NCBI GenBank assembly: GCA_030272585.1
Contig: BSYQ01000005.1
Coordinates: 62,001-126,000 of the forward strand
Reading direction: 5' to 3'
Origin: Bryopsis sp. KO-2023
Taxonomy: Eukaryota; Chlorophyta; Ulvophyceae; Bryopsidales; Bryopsidaceae
DNA length: 64,000 nt
The notes under the pieces are model-generated. The model saw only the letters and a list, made by a program, of their open reading frames with translations, searched no databases and was not told the DNA's origin. Below are positions 1 to 11,263 of the stretch, in pieces; the first letter of the stretch is position 1; every line of letters begins with the position of its first letter. A program made the translations under genes and the position numbers.

Positions 1-287
1 AGTAGGGCATACGATTATTGGATGGAAATGTAGATGGGTTCAGAGCAGGTGTAATTCTCGTCTATGTTGTTTTTGATACCTTGTCTATATATTTGTTCGA
101 AGACCTAGTCACAGAAATAGTAGAAAACGAGTGAACACTGGAATATGAGTCAGTGTGGCATCACCTGCAGTCATGTTCCGTGCATTTAAAGGAATGCTGA
201 AAAGTGCTGGTTTGCTGTGCTCTTGATACAGTGTTTGATATGGAGCCAAAATTTGTGACATTTGTGTGGTGGATGAAAATGAAACAG
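1..287. other. upstream flank or intron of the SR gene
   Basis: No coding exon was recognised here. The stretch ends in a splice acceptor (AG at 286-287) directly before the first recognised exon of the SR protein, so at least its end is intron. The exons for the first RNA-recognition motif must lie before the window. Confidence 0.6.
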
Positions 288-1266
288 GTCATGCGTGATC
301 GGGATGGTATGATTGGACTGGTGGATTACTCCACCTACGAGGATATGAAGCATGCCATTTGTAGGCTGGATGACACGGAGTTCCGAAACCCTTTCGACAA
401 GGGGTACATCCGAGTTCGGGAGGACAGAGGAAGGGGAGGCCGTCGATCACCTCACTCGCGATCCTACAGTCGCAGCCGCAGCAGAAGCCGCAGTCGCAGC
501 AGGTAATCAAACACTAGATTACTGTGTTTGCGCTCTGTCTGTCTTGAGGAGTCATGGTGACCAAGATTTAGGTCAAACTTGATAACCAATTAATTAGTTG
601 GTTTCGAAATCGTAGTCAGTTTGCATGTCACACTTGATTGCAATCAAAGAATGACATGAACAGAAGCAGAGAACCCTTTTCCCGGTCCTGACCAGATGTT
701 GATCGAATTAAATTTGTACATTGATATTTTTTTGGGGGGGTTCCACTTGTAAATAGGCCAAGGAAGGCGTCGAGGTCTTTATCCAGAAGCAAATCAGTTT
801 CTCCTCGTCGAAGCCGGAGCCGATCCAGGTCGAAATCGTTCGAGAAGGTACACTCTCCGAATCCAACTGTAGTTTCCTGATAGAAAATGATTGGTGCTGT
901 TTCTTTCCAGCTATTTTTGGAATTGTTCAGGACAGATTTCACATTCCCAATTTGAGACAATTGCTCCTGACCCTTGTCTTCCCTGATTTTACCCAGAATG
1001 GAATGCCTTCATGTTTTTTTATTGTTCTCGATTCCGCTCAAGAATCTGAGCCCCGACTCTTTCCACTGTAAAAAGTGACAAGTTTTGATGGCAAGATTTT
1101 GTCTCCCTCTATCCATGTATGTACTTCGCAGGTAAAGGAGGAGAAGAAATCATCCTTGTCTCTGTCACCCATAAAAAAGGAGGAATCCCCCAACGGCCAT
1201 GTGAGGTCTCCTTCACGGAGTGCCTCCCCTAAGAGGAGCCGCTCCAGAAGCCCCCGCTCCCAGTGA
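288..1266 (+). CDS. SR-family splicing factor (SRSF1/SR34 type), 3' part
   Basis: SR proteins bind exonic enhancers in pre-mRNA and recruit U1 snRNP and U2AF in the nucleus. Three exons are seen: 288-502, 757-847 and 1132-1266 (stop TGA 1264-1266). The first carries the end of the second, pseudo-[21 protein letters not shown] and then [10 protein letters not shown], a signature of plant SR34/SRSF1 proteins. It runs into a long RS/SR-dipeptide tail that continues through the other two exons to SRSRSPRSQ. Joins are in phase: the Arg codon is split at 502/757 and the last intron is phase 0. The first RRM and the start codon lie upstream of the window. The tail has a short KEE/KKEE acidic interruption. 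Nothing in the sequence shows regulation. I am sure of the family, not of the paralogue. Confidence 0.9.
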
Positions 1267-2031
1267 AGAAAATGCAGGAAATCACCCAGCAGCAGAAATG
1301 CCAATCGAAGAAGAAAAAAAAAGGAAGATAATCATATTGAGGCCGACGACACTGTAACACAGTTTTTTTTCTTTCTGGCAGTTGAATTTGAGGAAGTCCG
1401 AGAAGGATCAGTTAACATATTGAGAGGGGGGGGGGGGTGGATGAGGTTGAATTTCGGGGGAGCATGGGCTTTGTTTTGTTTTCATTGAGAATCTCCTAGT
1501 CAGATTGCGTTGTGTTTGGGGGTCACAAAGTGCTTGTGTTGATTTGTGGGTTCTTGTGAGCTTTGGGGATCTGCATGTAGGGGGTGGGGTGAACATTGCT
1601 AAGCATTCTGTAATGAAAGGATTGTTCTGGTTGGGAGAGTCCTCCAGGCATTGTTTTTTCATCTGAATGAGTGTGGAATTCTGAATCATCCCAGTGTTCC
1701 TAAACGTCGTCGGAAGTTCGATTGCGCAGTGCGGATCGGAAAATTGTCGAAAGAATCGTACGAAAATGCTGACTCGACGTTGTCGATGTAGCGCCTGTCG
1801 ATGTAGCGCCGTGTTGCGGTTCCTAATGGTCCACCACGCCTCCCAGCGGTTGCATCGAATTTTTTTTTATGCCGTTCTGACGATTCATCCGACTTGATGG
1901 TTGTACGGCCGGTTTCCTCCCTGTTAGCAATTTCGTGAGTTTCCGGTGTACGTCTCAGTTCAACCAAGGGAGAGATCCAGAATGGTTTGGCTCTTTTCTT
2001 GCGAGGGACCCACAAACACCAAGAAGCTGCA
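1267..2031. other. SR gene 3' flank and intergenic DNA
   Basis: Contains the presumed SR 3' UTR, an uninterrupted G-run near 1427-1437 and a perfect 15-bp tandem duplication at 1781-1810. A 127-codon open frame on the minus strand overlaps the next gene and has no recognisable domain; I do not call it. Confidence 0.5.
1781..1810. repeat. 15-bp perfect tandem duplication
   Basis: The unit tgtcgatgtagcgcc occurs twice without a gap (1781-1795 and 1796-1810). It lies about 220 bases upstream of the membrane-protein start codon, so it could sit in its promoter or 5' UTR, but nothing proves a function. Confidence 0.9.
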
Positions 2032-3462
2032 ATGGACCCGCTATTGCTGCGGTTCGTGGATGGCGCCATCGAGCGCCGCTACGACGAATGCATGTTGCGC
2101 AGACAGTTGTGGCGGATAGACAGCTGGTTCATGACGCTTTCGACGCCTTTTGTCCTGTCGCCAGCCCTGGGGAACCTTTGCCGAATCTTGTCTTTCTTGC
2201 TGGGGAAAGAAGGGTCGCCCCCTGTGACGGAGCTGGACGTCGCATCGACTTTGAGCAGCTTGTTCCTCGCGCTGTTTTGGTTCGTCAAGTGGCGCTGGGG
2301 TATACAAGGGATGCTGCAGAGGCGAACTCAACTGGTGGTTGCGTTCAGGTGCGACTTCACGCAGTGTTTGACCCCCGTTCCAGCTTTAGCAGTCCACAGT
2401 GAACAGCAACCAGTTAAACCAGACAAATGAAATTGGTTCAGAAACTGTGCAAAATTCGTTCAGGTTGGGTGTTTTACATTTTAGTTTGTTCCATGGAGCA
2501 TGTTGGCCAGTTTGCTCGTTCATGTGCATCAAAAAATTGTCTCAAGGGGGTGCTTGTAAGAATGTCTCTTCAATCTTGTTGTGGCAATAAAAATGGTCGT
2601 CCTGCAACTTTCTCAGTTTCTAAAAATGTCCCTGAAGATAGACGCCACCACTTTTCTCTGGACAAGCAAACTGTCACACAGTTTGCATTGTTTAAGATTC
2701 TTGCCACTCAGATGGTTGCTTGCAGTTTACCCAGTTTACGTAGAGACCTTGGCATTCAAATGATGGGGGGTTTTCCTGTACAGGATATGTGTTTCGGTTT
2801 CATTGGCTTTGTCCATGCAAAAATTTCAGTGGATGTACGAGCTCCAGGAGAACTACATTTGGGCTGCCTTCGATGCATTAGTCATCAATGAGGTGCTGGG
2901 TGCGTTGGTCATAGGTTTTGGCCTTCGCTTGAAGTTCAGATACCACGTCTGGACCAGCTTCTTTTCGATCTTAGCTTTGTTCGTGGGGAAAGGCAACACC
3001 TTTTGTGAAAAAATCACATGTTCTCCAGAAGGCCATGGATTCATGCTAGCCGAAAGGCGAGCTGATAGCTATGCTGGTAGAGTTATGGACTGGCTTCATT
3101 ATGGATCAGGGGAGAACTTGAGTAAGGATAGGAGCAGAAACCCCTGCTTGCAGTTGTCGTTGTTCATCCATCTTTTTTTTGCATTCGGAATGGTTTCCTA
3201 TTGGGTTTGGCTGACCGAGCGGAGGTCAAGAGTGAATTTTGCCATGCAAGACAACTGCCGGGGAAATGCTAGAGGCTTGTCATCATTGCGCCACATTCCG
3301 TTCTCAACCCATATTCAGCATGGAGCAATCTCCTTGGTGGCATTCGGGGTGGCCTGGGAATTCCTATTCAAAGCTGGAGAGTTTCTGCAGCGCTGGGGGT
3401 TTGCGGAGAAAGTGGGATTTAATGATTTGTTTGATCATGTGGGGTCCCCGTCCATATCTTAG
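2032..3462 (+). CDS. multi-pass membrane protein of unknown function
   Basis: I do not recognise this protein. Two exons fit: 2032-2348 (ATG; phase 2 at the donor AG|GTGCGA) and 2784-3462 (acceptor CTGTACAG), joined through a split Arg codon to give 331 residues. It begins MDPLLLRFVDGAIERRYDE. There are several hydrophobic stretches: around residues 35-60 (FMTLSTPFVLSPALGNL), about 75-90 (SLFLALFWFV), about 135-165 (INEVLGALVIGFGL and FFSILALFVG), about 225-245 (LFIHLFFAFGMVSYWVW) and about 290-305 (ISLVAFGVAWEFLF). That suggests four to six membrane segments with charged loops. It has no signal peptide of the classical kind. A 42-base GT...AG stretch near 3121-3162 could be an extra short intron, but the frame is open without splicing. 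The localisation is unknown. Confidence 0.6.
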
Positions 3463-5212
3463 GAAGGAAATCCGTCCGTCTGCCGTCTAGGAAACAAGAT
3501 TTTCTGTGTGTTCTCAAGCCCAATGTCATTTCCCAAGGTCTTGACCTCCACCCATTCTTGGAGGACCTCCCATCCGTATTGGGGACCTAGGCAACAACTG
3601 AACATGATAAACTGCTTAGTATATTTTTTTTGTTGATGGAGGAGGGGGGGGGGGGGTTATTAGTCTCCAATCGGTAGGGGCAAGATTGAAAGGTGAGTAA
3701 TTTTTTGGAATAACGTTGTTGGTTGACCTTGCCAACAGTTGGGCATTTTGAGAAATGGCAGTCACATTGATTTATGCATTACAGATCGCATTGGTTTGCT
3801 TCTACAGTGGGTGTTGCTGGCGGGGGGAGTACCCAAGTTTTGAATGGAACCTCTCATCGGTGTAATTCAATAAGCATGGCCTGACAGTGTAAATTACCTT
3901 TCATGACAAAGGGGGTTGATTTTTGGAGACCCTGTGCAACCCAACCCCCTGTTCCACAGTGTTGTTATCTCTCCTTTTTTCTCAGTCAGCTGACGGGACT
4001 TAGGATAAGGGGGGTAAAGAGTTTTTGTTATTCCCCTTGATTTCCTTCTTTTTTTGGCTACACAACACCTCCAAATTTCTTTTTTTCCCAAAATAAGGTA
4101 GAAGTCCATCAATTCATCAAGTAGGAAGTTCAAAGTGGTTGATACAGGAGAACTATGAATATCGGAGACATCAGGGTGTTGGAGAAAGCATTGTTTCAAA
4201 ACATCCACCAATTCAGGAAGGCCCACTCTCCACAGTTTAAAAAGATACTCAATGTTGGAATCTCGAAATTTATTGTGAAGTTTGTTACAAACAAACGTAA
4301 ATTACATTGTGGAGGAGAATCGCCGTTGTGAAGTTTGTTACACAACTGAACACAGAATGAGAGGATGAAGTGATGCTTCTCGTTGTATCTCGGCATCTTT
4401 TGAGTAAGACTTTTGCGTCTAAAACACCACGAAGTTGACGAGACACAAAATACAGTGGCCGTTGTGTGGGGACTCAAAAATGTGGAAGAGATACAATACT
4501 AGTTGAATGACTTTCGAAACGCATAGGTCTGCACTCATTTCTACAATTGTTTCCCACTCATGCTGGCTGCTTTGCTTTTCTCATTGGTTCTCCTCCACAA
4601 CAAATTGCCTGATTGTCAAAGAGTTTGAGGAAATGTCTGTAATTGGAGGCGGCGGCCATCCAATGCGCATTCAACTATTTAGATTACACATTTTCGAACC
4701 CAACTCGCTTCAAGGAAAAATAAATACATCGTACAACCTTCCAAATTCATACATAGAGAAATGTTTAGACACCCCTTCAGTGAGATTACACTGAGGTCGA
4801 AAGCTATTTCCAAACAGCTAAAAATGATTCGCATTGCTGTCTGGATTATGTTGCATCAGAGAGCTACCAACATGCCACAGCCACAGAATGACACTACCAA
4901 TTTCAGCTACACCCCAAGAAAAACCCATCCAAACTTCGAAGAAATCAGTATTTCTTTTTCATGTTTGGCCTGCTCAAAGGATCACATGTCATCGCTGGAC
5001 AGTTCTGGAGGGGCACCATCCAAAAACAAAAAACTCTTGCAATATTTCTGTATCTATTAAATATGGCAAAAACAGGCCTTGTGAATCACAGTGTGAGCCT
5101 TTGACTGACACATATGAATGAATGGATGACCTACACTTCTCCCAACTCTTCTGAAAGACGTCTCGACGTCGTAGTGGCTTGTTTGATGAAAAGTCGTCTG
5201 CCGACACGCGCA
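3463..5212. other. intergenic stretch without recognised genes
   Basis: I see no supported exon on either strand. It holds an 11-14 base G-run near 3642-3657, a repeated motif ttgtgaagtttgttaca at about 4276 and 4327, and several T-runs. The open frames present are short and low in complexity. Confidence 0.5.
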
Positions 5213-6209
5213 TCATTCCAATGGCTCGTCCACATCAAATTTTTCAATAGACGAGGCGATGAAATCAAACAATTCATGGACTGGCGCGAAAACTGACGGC
5301 ACTGGCGACGAAGTCGTCCCGCACCGGCTGTCGGGAATCGAAACCACTCCCACCAAGATATCCAGCTGCGGCTTTCGACCGAGTAAGATCAGGGGGGCTC
5401 CATCGTCGCCCGTGCACGCCCCCGACGCTGTTTCCCCGGCGCAGAGCATCGATTTCGTCACTGCGCCTTTGAAGTACTTTCTGTTGCACTCCTTGTTTTC
5501 GATGTAGTTCATGAAACCCAGCTGAAGAACGGGCGCAGCCCCGGATCTCGCGCTCGTCCTACCGAAGCCCAGCAAGCCTAGAGGACTGCCCTGCTGGAAG
5601 ATGATCTCCGCAATCTTTGGGCTCATCAGCCTTATTGGCCTATGACGCTCGCTGACGACCGCCTCGTCGAGTTGCAACGACGCCATATCGTATCCCTTTC
5701 TGCGATTCCCCCGATACTTTGGATGCATCTTGAAGCGCACAACCTTTTCCGAAACAAAAATTTTGAACCCATCAGAAACTCTGATGGAACCCTCCCACGA
5801 AGTGGATGTTGCACGGGTTTCGCGCTAGTGACCAGTTTTCTCTGATGCCTTGGGTTACCTTGCGCACTACGGCGATGGACTCGTCCAGCTCGTCAGTGGT
5901 GAACGTTCCCACCCAAACTTCAGGGTTGGGCTCCGCCAAAGTCGACTGCCGTACGTCCATGCAATGTGCTGCCGTGAGAACGGTCCTGTTCCCTACCAGA
6001 ACCCCATTGCACAAGTGAGAACTCCTGCGCGTGCTTCGTATGGAAACAATGTAGGGGTGTCTGGAGGCCAGCGTCTGAGACAAGCTGGAAGCCTTTTCCT
6101 TCTCCACTTGCTTCTTTTTCTCTTTCTGGGCGGCAACCTGCGCCCTGGGAAATCCAGCGCATAACAGAACTATCCCCAGAAGAGCATAGCCCCACTTATT
6201 TCTTGGCAT
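5213..6209 (-). CDS. secreted trypsin-fold (S1A) protein lacking the catalytic serine
   Basis: Chymotrypsin-fold homologue, 320 residues. I start at the second in-frame ATG (6209), which gives a clear signal peptide, MPRNKWGYALLGIVLLCAG; an upstream ATG at 6257 would add 16 residues. The catalytic His (LTAAHC) and Asp (GYDMASLQL) are present. The GDSGGP motif reads GDDGAP (near 5394-5411): Ser195 is Asp, and position 189 of the S1 pocket is Gly, so trypsin activity is not expected. Paired Cys are kept. The frame changes between 5741 and 5860. The best repair is a 34-base GT-AG intron (5825-5858, AAG|GTAACC to TCACTAG), giving exons 5859-6209 and 5213-5824; a +1 frameshift and a pseudogene is the alternative. 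Serine-less S1 homologues elsewhere act as binding proteins or inhibitors. Secretion is inferred from the signal peptide. Confidence 0.8.
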
Positions 6210-6474
6210 CCCTTTGTCGACGCAACCGGAACAAACACAAACGCAAGCTCCCGTCACTCTTTCTGAGTTAATATAAAACCTCCTTCGGGCTTCGGACGAA
6301 AAATAGCGACAAAACCCGATTGTGCGTCATCGTTTGTCAAATTGCTTCGTGTGGGGAAATGGTACGGCGGCTTGCCACGAATCGATACGAAACCCGTGAG
6401 GTGATCCTTTCTCGGAACGGCTTCGTTTATTTTCCCAACTGAAGACTGCGGGAGAGAAGAAAATTTCTGCCGAC
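6210..6474. promoter_or_regulatory. divergent intergenic promoter, protease homologue / bL31c
   Basis: 265 bases separate the two start codons. A TATAAAA motif lies on the plus strand at 6272-6278, about 200 bases before the bL31 start. The same site read on the minus strand is also T/A-rich, so it could serve either gene. Confidence 0.5.
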
Positions 6475-7849
6475 ATGCAGCTTCAAAGTTCGTTCGTTGG
6501 AAAGCCCGTATTCGCGGCGAAGGAAGCCGTGATGGGCGCCCAAATCAGAGTGTGTTTCTGTTGAATGCAGCGGAAGATATGTCGTGTGTAGGCTGGATGC
6601 GAAAAATTCCCCAACGTTTTTTTTTTTTTGGTTGCTGCTTCCAGTGTGCCAACGGCCCAGCAAGAGTGGTTATGCGCAAGAAGGAAATTCATCCCGAAAT
6701 GTTCGAGGCCAAGGTAATATCCTGTTGCCCCACCCTTGTCATTTCACAAAATACACTGTCAATCGAGCTCTGGCAAAAAAAAAGTTTCTCACTGATCCAA
6801 ATCAACCACACATCATCCAGGGATAAGATTGGTGAGGATTTTGAATGGGGCACCATTCCCCCCCCCTTTTTGTCGGTGCTTTTTCAGCAGCCACACAAAA
6901 ACTCCACAGCGGTTCTTTCCAAGTGTGTTTCCTAGCCTTTTGGCTGTGGATTGGATCACCTGCCGTCCATAATGCTTGTTGCAGCCTTTTGAGGATTGCT
7001 TATGCTAGTTAGGATCAGAGAAGTTTTCCCTTGGATATGTGAAAAGATAGTCAACTTGTTGTGAAAAGATAGACAGATTGGTGCAGCCATGGTTTGGATC
7101 TGAGAAAACGTGCAATCTTGTACTGGATTGCCGTACTGGTAGCAATTGTTTTGTTTGGGTTTCTGATCAAAGGAGTTGTGTGCAGGTCATTTGCAAGGGT
7201 GAACATGTGCACACCGTGATTGGAACTATGCCAGAATACCAGGTGGATCTCCTTTTACTTGTTTCCAAACGATTGTTCTGTGGTAGACTTCAAAGATAAT
7301 TCCATATGTCTGGGAAGTAATGAGTGCTGCTTTCTGTTGGGTTGGGTTGGTTTTGTTCAACAAGCCCCCTTACAGCCCTATTGATTGATTCAATTTCGAT
7401 ACCACACTTTCATGCATTTTCAGTGTTCGTTCTAGAAAAAGCCTTGTGGCAGTCGACTGAGGGATGAAAATTTCCCTCAAATGTCTTTGCGTTGGAGGGG
7501 TTTCAATGCTCTGAATTGCGTTTTTACTGTTGCTTGACTTTGTAGACATTCACTGTTTGAATTGACGTAGCTATAACTTTGGTGTTCACTCACACAGCTT
7601 CTGTTTATTGCTTTTTGGGGGGGGTGGGGAGGGGTGGCGAAATGAAGGGAAATGACTGGACATCAAAGTCTCTTTTTTTCCTTTCAGGTTGATGTTTGGT
7701 CCGGAAACCATCCTTTCTACTTGGGTTCTGGTGGGAATCTGATCGAGGAGGACGGAAGGGTTGAAAAATTCAAGAAAAAATTCGGTGACCTTTCAGCATT
7801 CGCTATGGACGAAGATGCCCCTCCTGCCGAGAAACCCGCGGAGGAATGA
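6475..7849 (+). CDS. RPL31: plastid 50S ribosomal protein bL31c
   Basis: Bacterial-type L31 of the plastid large subunit, encoded in the nucleus. Four exons: 6475-6549, 6645-6713, 7186-7242 and 7688-7849, all with phase-0 introns, giving about 120 residues. The first exon encodes a short plastid-transit-like leader (MQLQSSFVGKPVFAAKEAVM). The mature part starts near MRKKEIHPEMFEAK and contains VDVWSGNHPFYLG and then RVEKFKKKFG, which matches plant and algal plastid L31 and not the mitochondrial or cytosolic proteins. The C-terminus is a short acidic, Ala/Pro-rich tail (DEDAPPAEKPAEE). The gene is head-to-head with the protease homologue. The identification is very secure. The first donor (AGA|GTGTGT) was chosen because it keeps phase 0. 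Confidence 0.95.
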
Positions 7850-8733
7850 TTTCCTAAATTGTGGCTGAAATTGAGATGAGCGTTGTTGGGATTGGGGGGA
7901 ATTGAGACAGAGGTTGGGGTCTGTGAAATTTTGGATTTTTGATTTCCACAAGTGGTGTGATTGTTCTCTATTTGTGTGGAATCCATGAGTGTGTCTCATT
8001 TTTTAAGAAAGATAATTCTATTGAATTCTGCAGCATTGTTGACTGGTGGTGACCAGTGTACTTTTTTAGGCCCATAGTGGCCCAAAGAAAATTTACCAAG
8101 CAGTTTCTGGGCCACGTTCTGTTTTTGCACAAATTGGCCCAATGTGAAATACCCATATTTTGGCCACTTTGGGGGTGATGAAATTGAAAATCATTACATT
8201 GGTGGTGACCCATTGAAGCTGGAGAATGTGAAATAGGAATGCAGCCATGACGTTCATTCAACCTGATAAGTTAATCAAACACTGTGGGTGAGAACCAGGA
8301 ACAGGCACTGCTCCTTTCTGTGGATTAGCTGACATAAGGACTACAGTATTACTCACCCATATGGGTGAGTAATACCTACATTTGACTAGGGAAGCAAGTT
8401 CAGAATCCATTCACTGCCCCTCAGTGAAGGAGGAAAAAGCCTCTGGTAGATTCCATGGCAAGAGGTGGTTTTCAAAGAATCAAGTCAAACCACAGCTGTA
8501 GTTGCTTCATGATTTGAGCCAGGACACATTTGCTCAACTACCCTCCACGAATTACAAGCAAACACCCCCATCCAAACATCCCACCGCCACCTGATTCCAA
8601 ACACAGACCAAAATCCTCGAAAATCCAATCAACCCCCCCATTCCACACTGGCCATTCCTCGAAAGAATCCTGGCCAGTGCCACCACCACTGTGCACCACT
8701 GTTCTTTTTTGATTCCTGATGAGAGTTTCCACT
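7850..8733. other. convergent 3' region between bL31c and eL18
   Basis: No gene recognised. It contains the 3' flanks of both genes, a C-rich stretch at about 8540-8650, and a perfect 30-bp palindrome listed separately. Confidence 0.6.
8346..8375. repeat. 30-bp perfect palindrome
   Basis: The half-site gtattactcacccat (8346-8360) is followed directly by its exact reverse complement (8361-8375), with no spacer. It lies between the convergent ends of bL31c and eL18. It could form a hairpin in either 3' UTR, or be what is left of a transposon with abutting inverted ends. Confidence 0.9.
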
Positions 8734-10896
8734 CTATTTCTTGTAACCACAAGAGTTTCTGCGTCCTCTGGCCATCTCGAACTTCCTGCCCTTGGAGCGG
8801 ACATAAGGCTTGGTGTGGGAGTGAGGTACACCTGATTAATGCAACCCAAACCATTCACCAAACAAAATCGGCAGAAAACAGAATTTGGCAAGAGATTTTA
8901 GCTTTCTGAAAATTTACAAGGGGAAGAGGTATGTTTCAGGACATTGGGACCTTGTGCCACTTGAAAAAGAAATTGGAAATTACACGTTTCCATCAAACAG
9001 GCTGCCCTCGGCAGATCTGTGCGTAAAATTCCCACATCAAAATATATATATTTCCATACAGAGATTCTTTCGAATTTTGTTGAACAAGCAGGTTGGAGCT
9101 CCATTTTTGTGTCTGGGGAAACCAGCAGAAAAAAATAGAAGTACCTGGGGCTGGACCGAAATGCCTGCAAGCTTCCCTGGCAGTCCTCTTTCCTTGAAGC
9201 AAGATGCATCCCTTGCCAGTAGGGCGCTCCATAGCAAGCTGGTCAAAAGTCATGCACTCACCTCCAGCCTAAATACAGAACATCCCAAAAATGCTATCAC
9301 ATCATAGTGCACTCACCAACATAGTCTTTCTGATTTGAATTACTCTTCTCGACACACGAGTGTTTACCCCCACTCAGGCACATCTATCACAATTGCAGCC
9401 TTGGACTTTAATTCCATTGCCTGTACCATCCATCGCCAAAAAGTTTCTCTTTCTCAGCAAAACAAAATGGTGCTTTGTGGACGCATTGCATGGCACAGAT
9501 GAGTTAAAAAAAAAAACATTGCCTGGAGGCTGTTTCACATGAGAATTACATAAGGAGGAATTGCCGAGTTGGAAGTCGAAGCTTTTCTGACACCTTGAGA
9601 ATCCTAGCCCTAGCAGTTGCGGTGAACTTGACGGCGCAAACCCTCATCTTGGGCACATCGTAGAACCTCACATCGTTTGTCACGGTGGCAGGCACCGCAA
9701 TGATGCTGTTCTTGTCAGCCTTCAATCAGAGGAAAAAAAAAAAGACATTAGAACTGAGATTTGAAGTGTCGCTGCCAAGACTTCAGCCAGATTTGTAGAT
9801 AAAAGAACATTTTTTTTCGAATTAAAAGAAAGAAAATTTTGAAATCTTCGCTTGGTGTTCTATTATTATTGGACCTCCCCCCCCCCCAAAAAAAAAAAAA
9901 AAAAGTTTGCAGAAAACGGAGATTCCCAATAAGACGGCGATAGAACCCAACGTTGCTGCCCAGTTGAAATGTTGTAACTATTATTCCTTCTGTGAAGCAA
10001 ATTAAGGGAAGAAATTTAGCTCACACAACTTGACGAACTTTCCACAGCAGCTAGCATGATCAACAGTTTAAATCCGAAGAAGGTTTTGATTTAAGAAATT
10101 AAGGCAAAAGCTATTTTTGTATTGGCACACCTTTCCGTTGTCAGTTCGCTTTTGAAGGATATGGGCAATTCTCATGATGGTCATGGGAGGTCTGTTGGTC
10201 CCAGAAAGAATCAACAGCTTCAAGGCTTTCTTGTTGAATTCGGATTCTGTCCGCCTCGCCAAAAATTTGTACAGCTGTCAGCAGAAATTTGAAAAACACA
10301 CACTTCATCAGCCCAGAATAGAAAACCTTGAGACAGCCAATTTCTCCTCTCAGAGAAAACAGTGCAAGCAATTTTTTGGCCCATAAGAACGCCAGCTAAC
10401 ACCAGTCCAACCAAAATTGATTCAAAAACAACACATCGGGCTTATCTAATAAGGACCTCCAGCAAAGCCTGATGGATTCTCTTCCAAAATCTCTTCACAA
10501 ACCACCAAGGGCATTGCCCCCACCAAGACATGGTGATAAAATCAAAATTTTTCAATTCAATTCATCACCAAAAGAGCCCCAGTTCCTTGACCTGCACACT
10601 GTTCATTGAAAAGGGTGGGCGGGACGTTCGGAAGAAACCTAGCACCGGCCAGTTCGTTTCTTATTGCGACCGTGGTCGTTCTCGACTCGACAATACAGCA
10701 TCTTGGCAAAACTTTCACCTCGATCAGCATTCGCAGGTACACATTGGAGCTCTTCGTCTCCGTTCTCCTCTTCTTCTTGTTCTTTCCACCGGCCTCTAAG
10801 TCGATACCCTGCCCGCCGCCAACATCACCGTCATCAGAAGGCCACTCTCAGCCATACGACACCCCAAGGCGGGATTTTCAACACTCTACGCACCAT
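8734..10896 (-). CDS. RPL18: cytosolic 60S ribosomal protein eL18
   Basis: Structural protein of the cytosolic large ribosomal subunit. Six exons on the minus strand: 10894-10896 (the ATG alone), 10719-10808, 10131-10274, 9594-9719, 9145-9268 and 8734-8831, giving 194 residues with every phase consistent. It reads [20 protein letters not shown], then [52 protein letters not shown] and [23 protein letters not shown], the full eL18 signature in order. The last residues are NSCGYKK where plant homologues usually have NSRGFKV or similar. The first intron falls directly after the start codon (ATG|GTGCGT). The gene is head-to-head with NAP1. The identification is certain. Confidence 0.97.
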
Positions 10897-11263
10897 CTTT
10901 CCTCAGTCCTGCTCTTTAGCGCCACCTTCCACGCACAAATCTCCGCTCGACAGTGAAACAGCCAACTCCCCAGAGGCGGATTCGTTGAATTTGCTGGACC
11001 TTAATTCTTTTTTTTTTGGCCACCTGCGCTTACGTGATCCATCGAATCCGTTCGCTTTTAGTTTTCGTTTACGCAATTCCTGCATGATGCTCGATATGAC
11101 ATGGCGATCGCTCTGCCCTCCATCGTCGTGTGTTTTCTCTCCCCAGGCCCCAGCACGGAACTTCCTCTCCACTCGGCCGCCAAAGTGGTGCTTTTTCAGG
11201 AGCAGTAGCGTTTCTGTTCGGTAGTTTTATCAACTTTCCAAGGAGAACAGCGTTCCAACGAAA
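10897..11263. promoter_or_regulatory. divergent intergenic promoter, eL18 / NAP1
   Basis: 367 bases between the eL18 start codon (minus) and the NAP1 start codon (plus). It is richer in CpG than the surrounding introns, with T-runs but no clear TATA box in either direction. Shared regulation of a ribosomal-protein gene and a histone chaperone is plausible but inferred from the layout only. Confidence 0.45.

Noticed and set aside
1686..2069. 127-codon minus-strand frame
   Set aside because: Overlaps the start of the membrane-protein gene, is Arg-rich through the tandem 15-mers, and shows no family signature.
10606..11224. Open frames on the plus strand opposite eL18 exon 2 and its promoter
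   Set aside because: Serine/proline-rich shadow frames; eL18 on the minus strand accounts for the conserved sequence.
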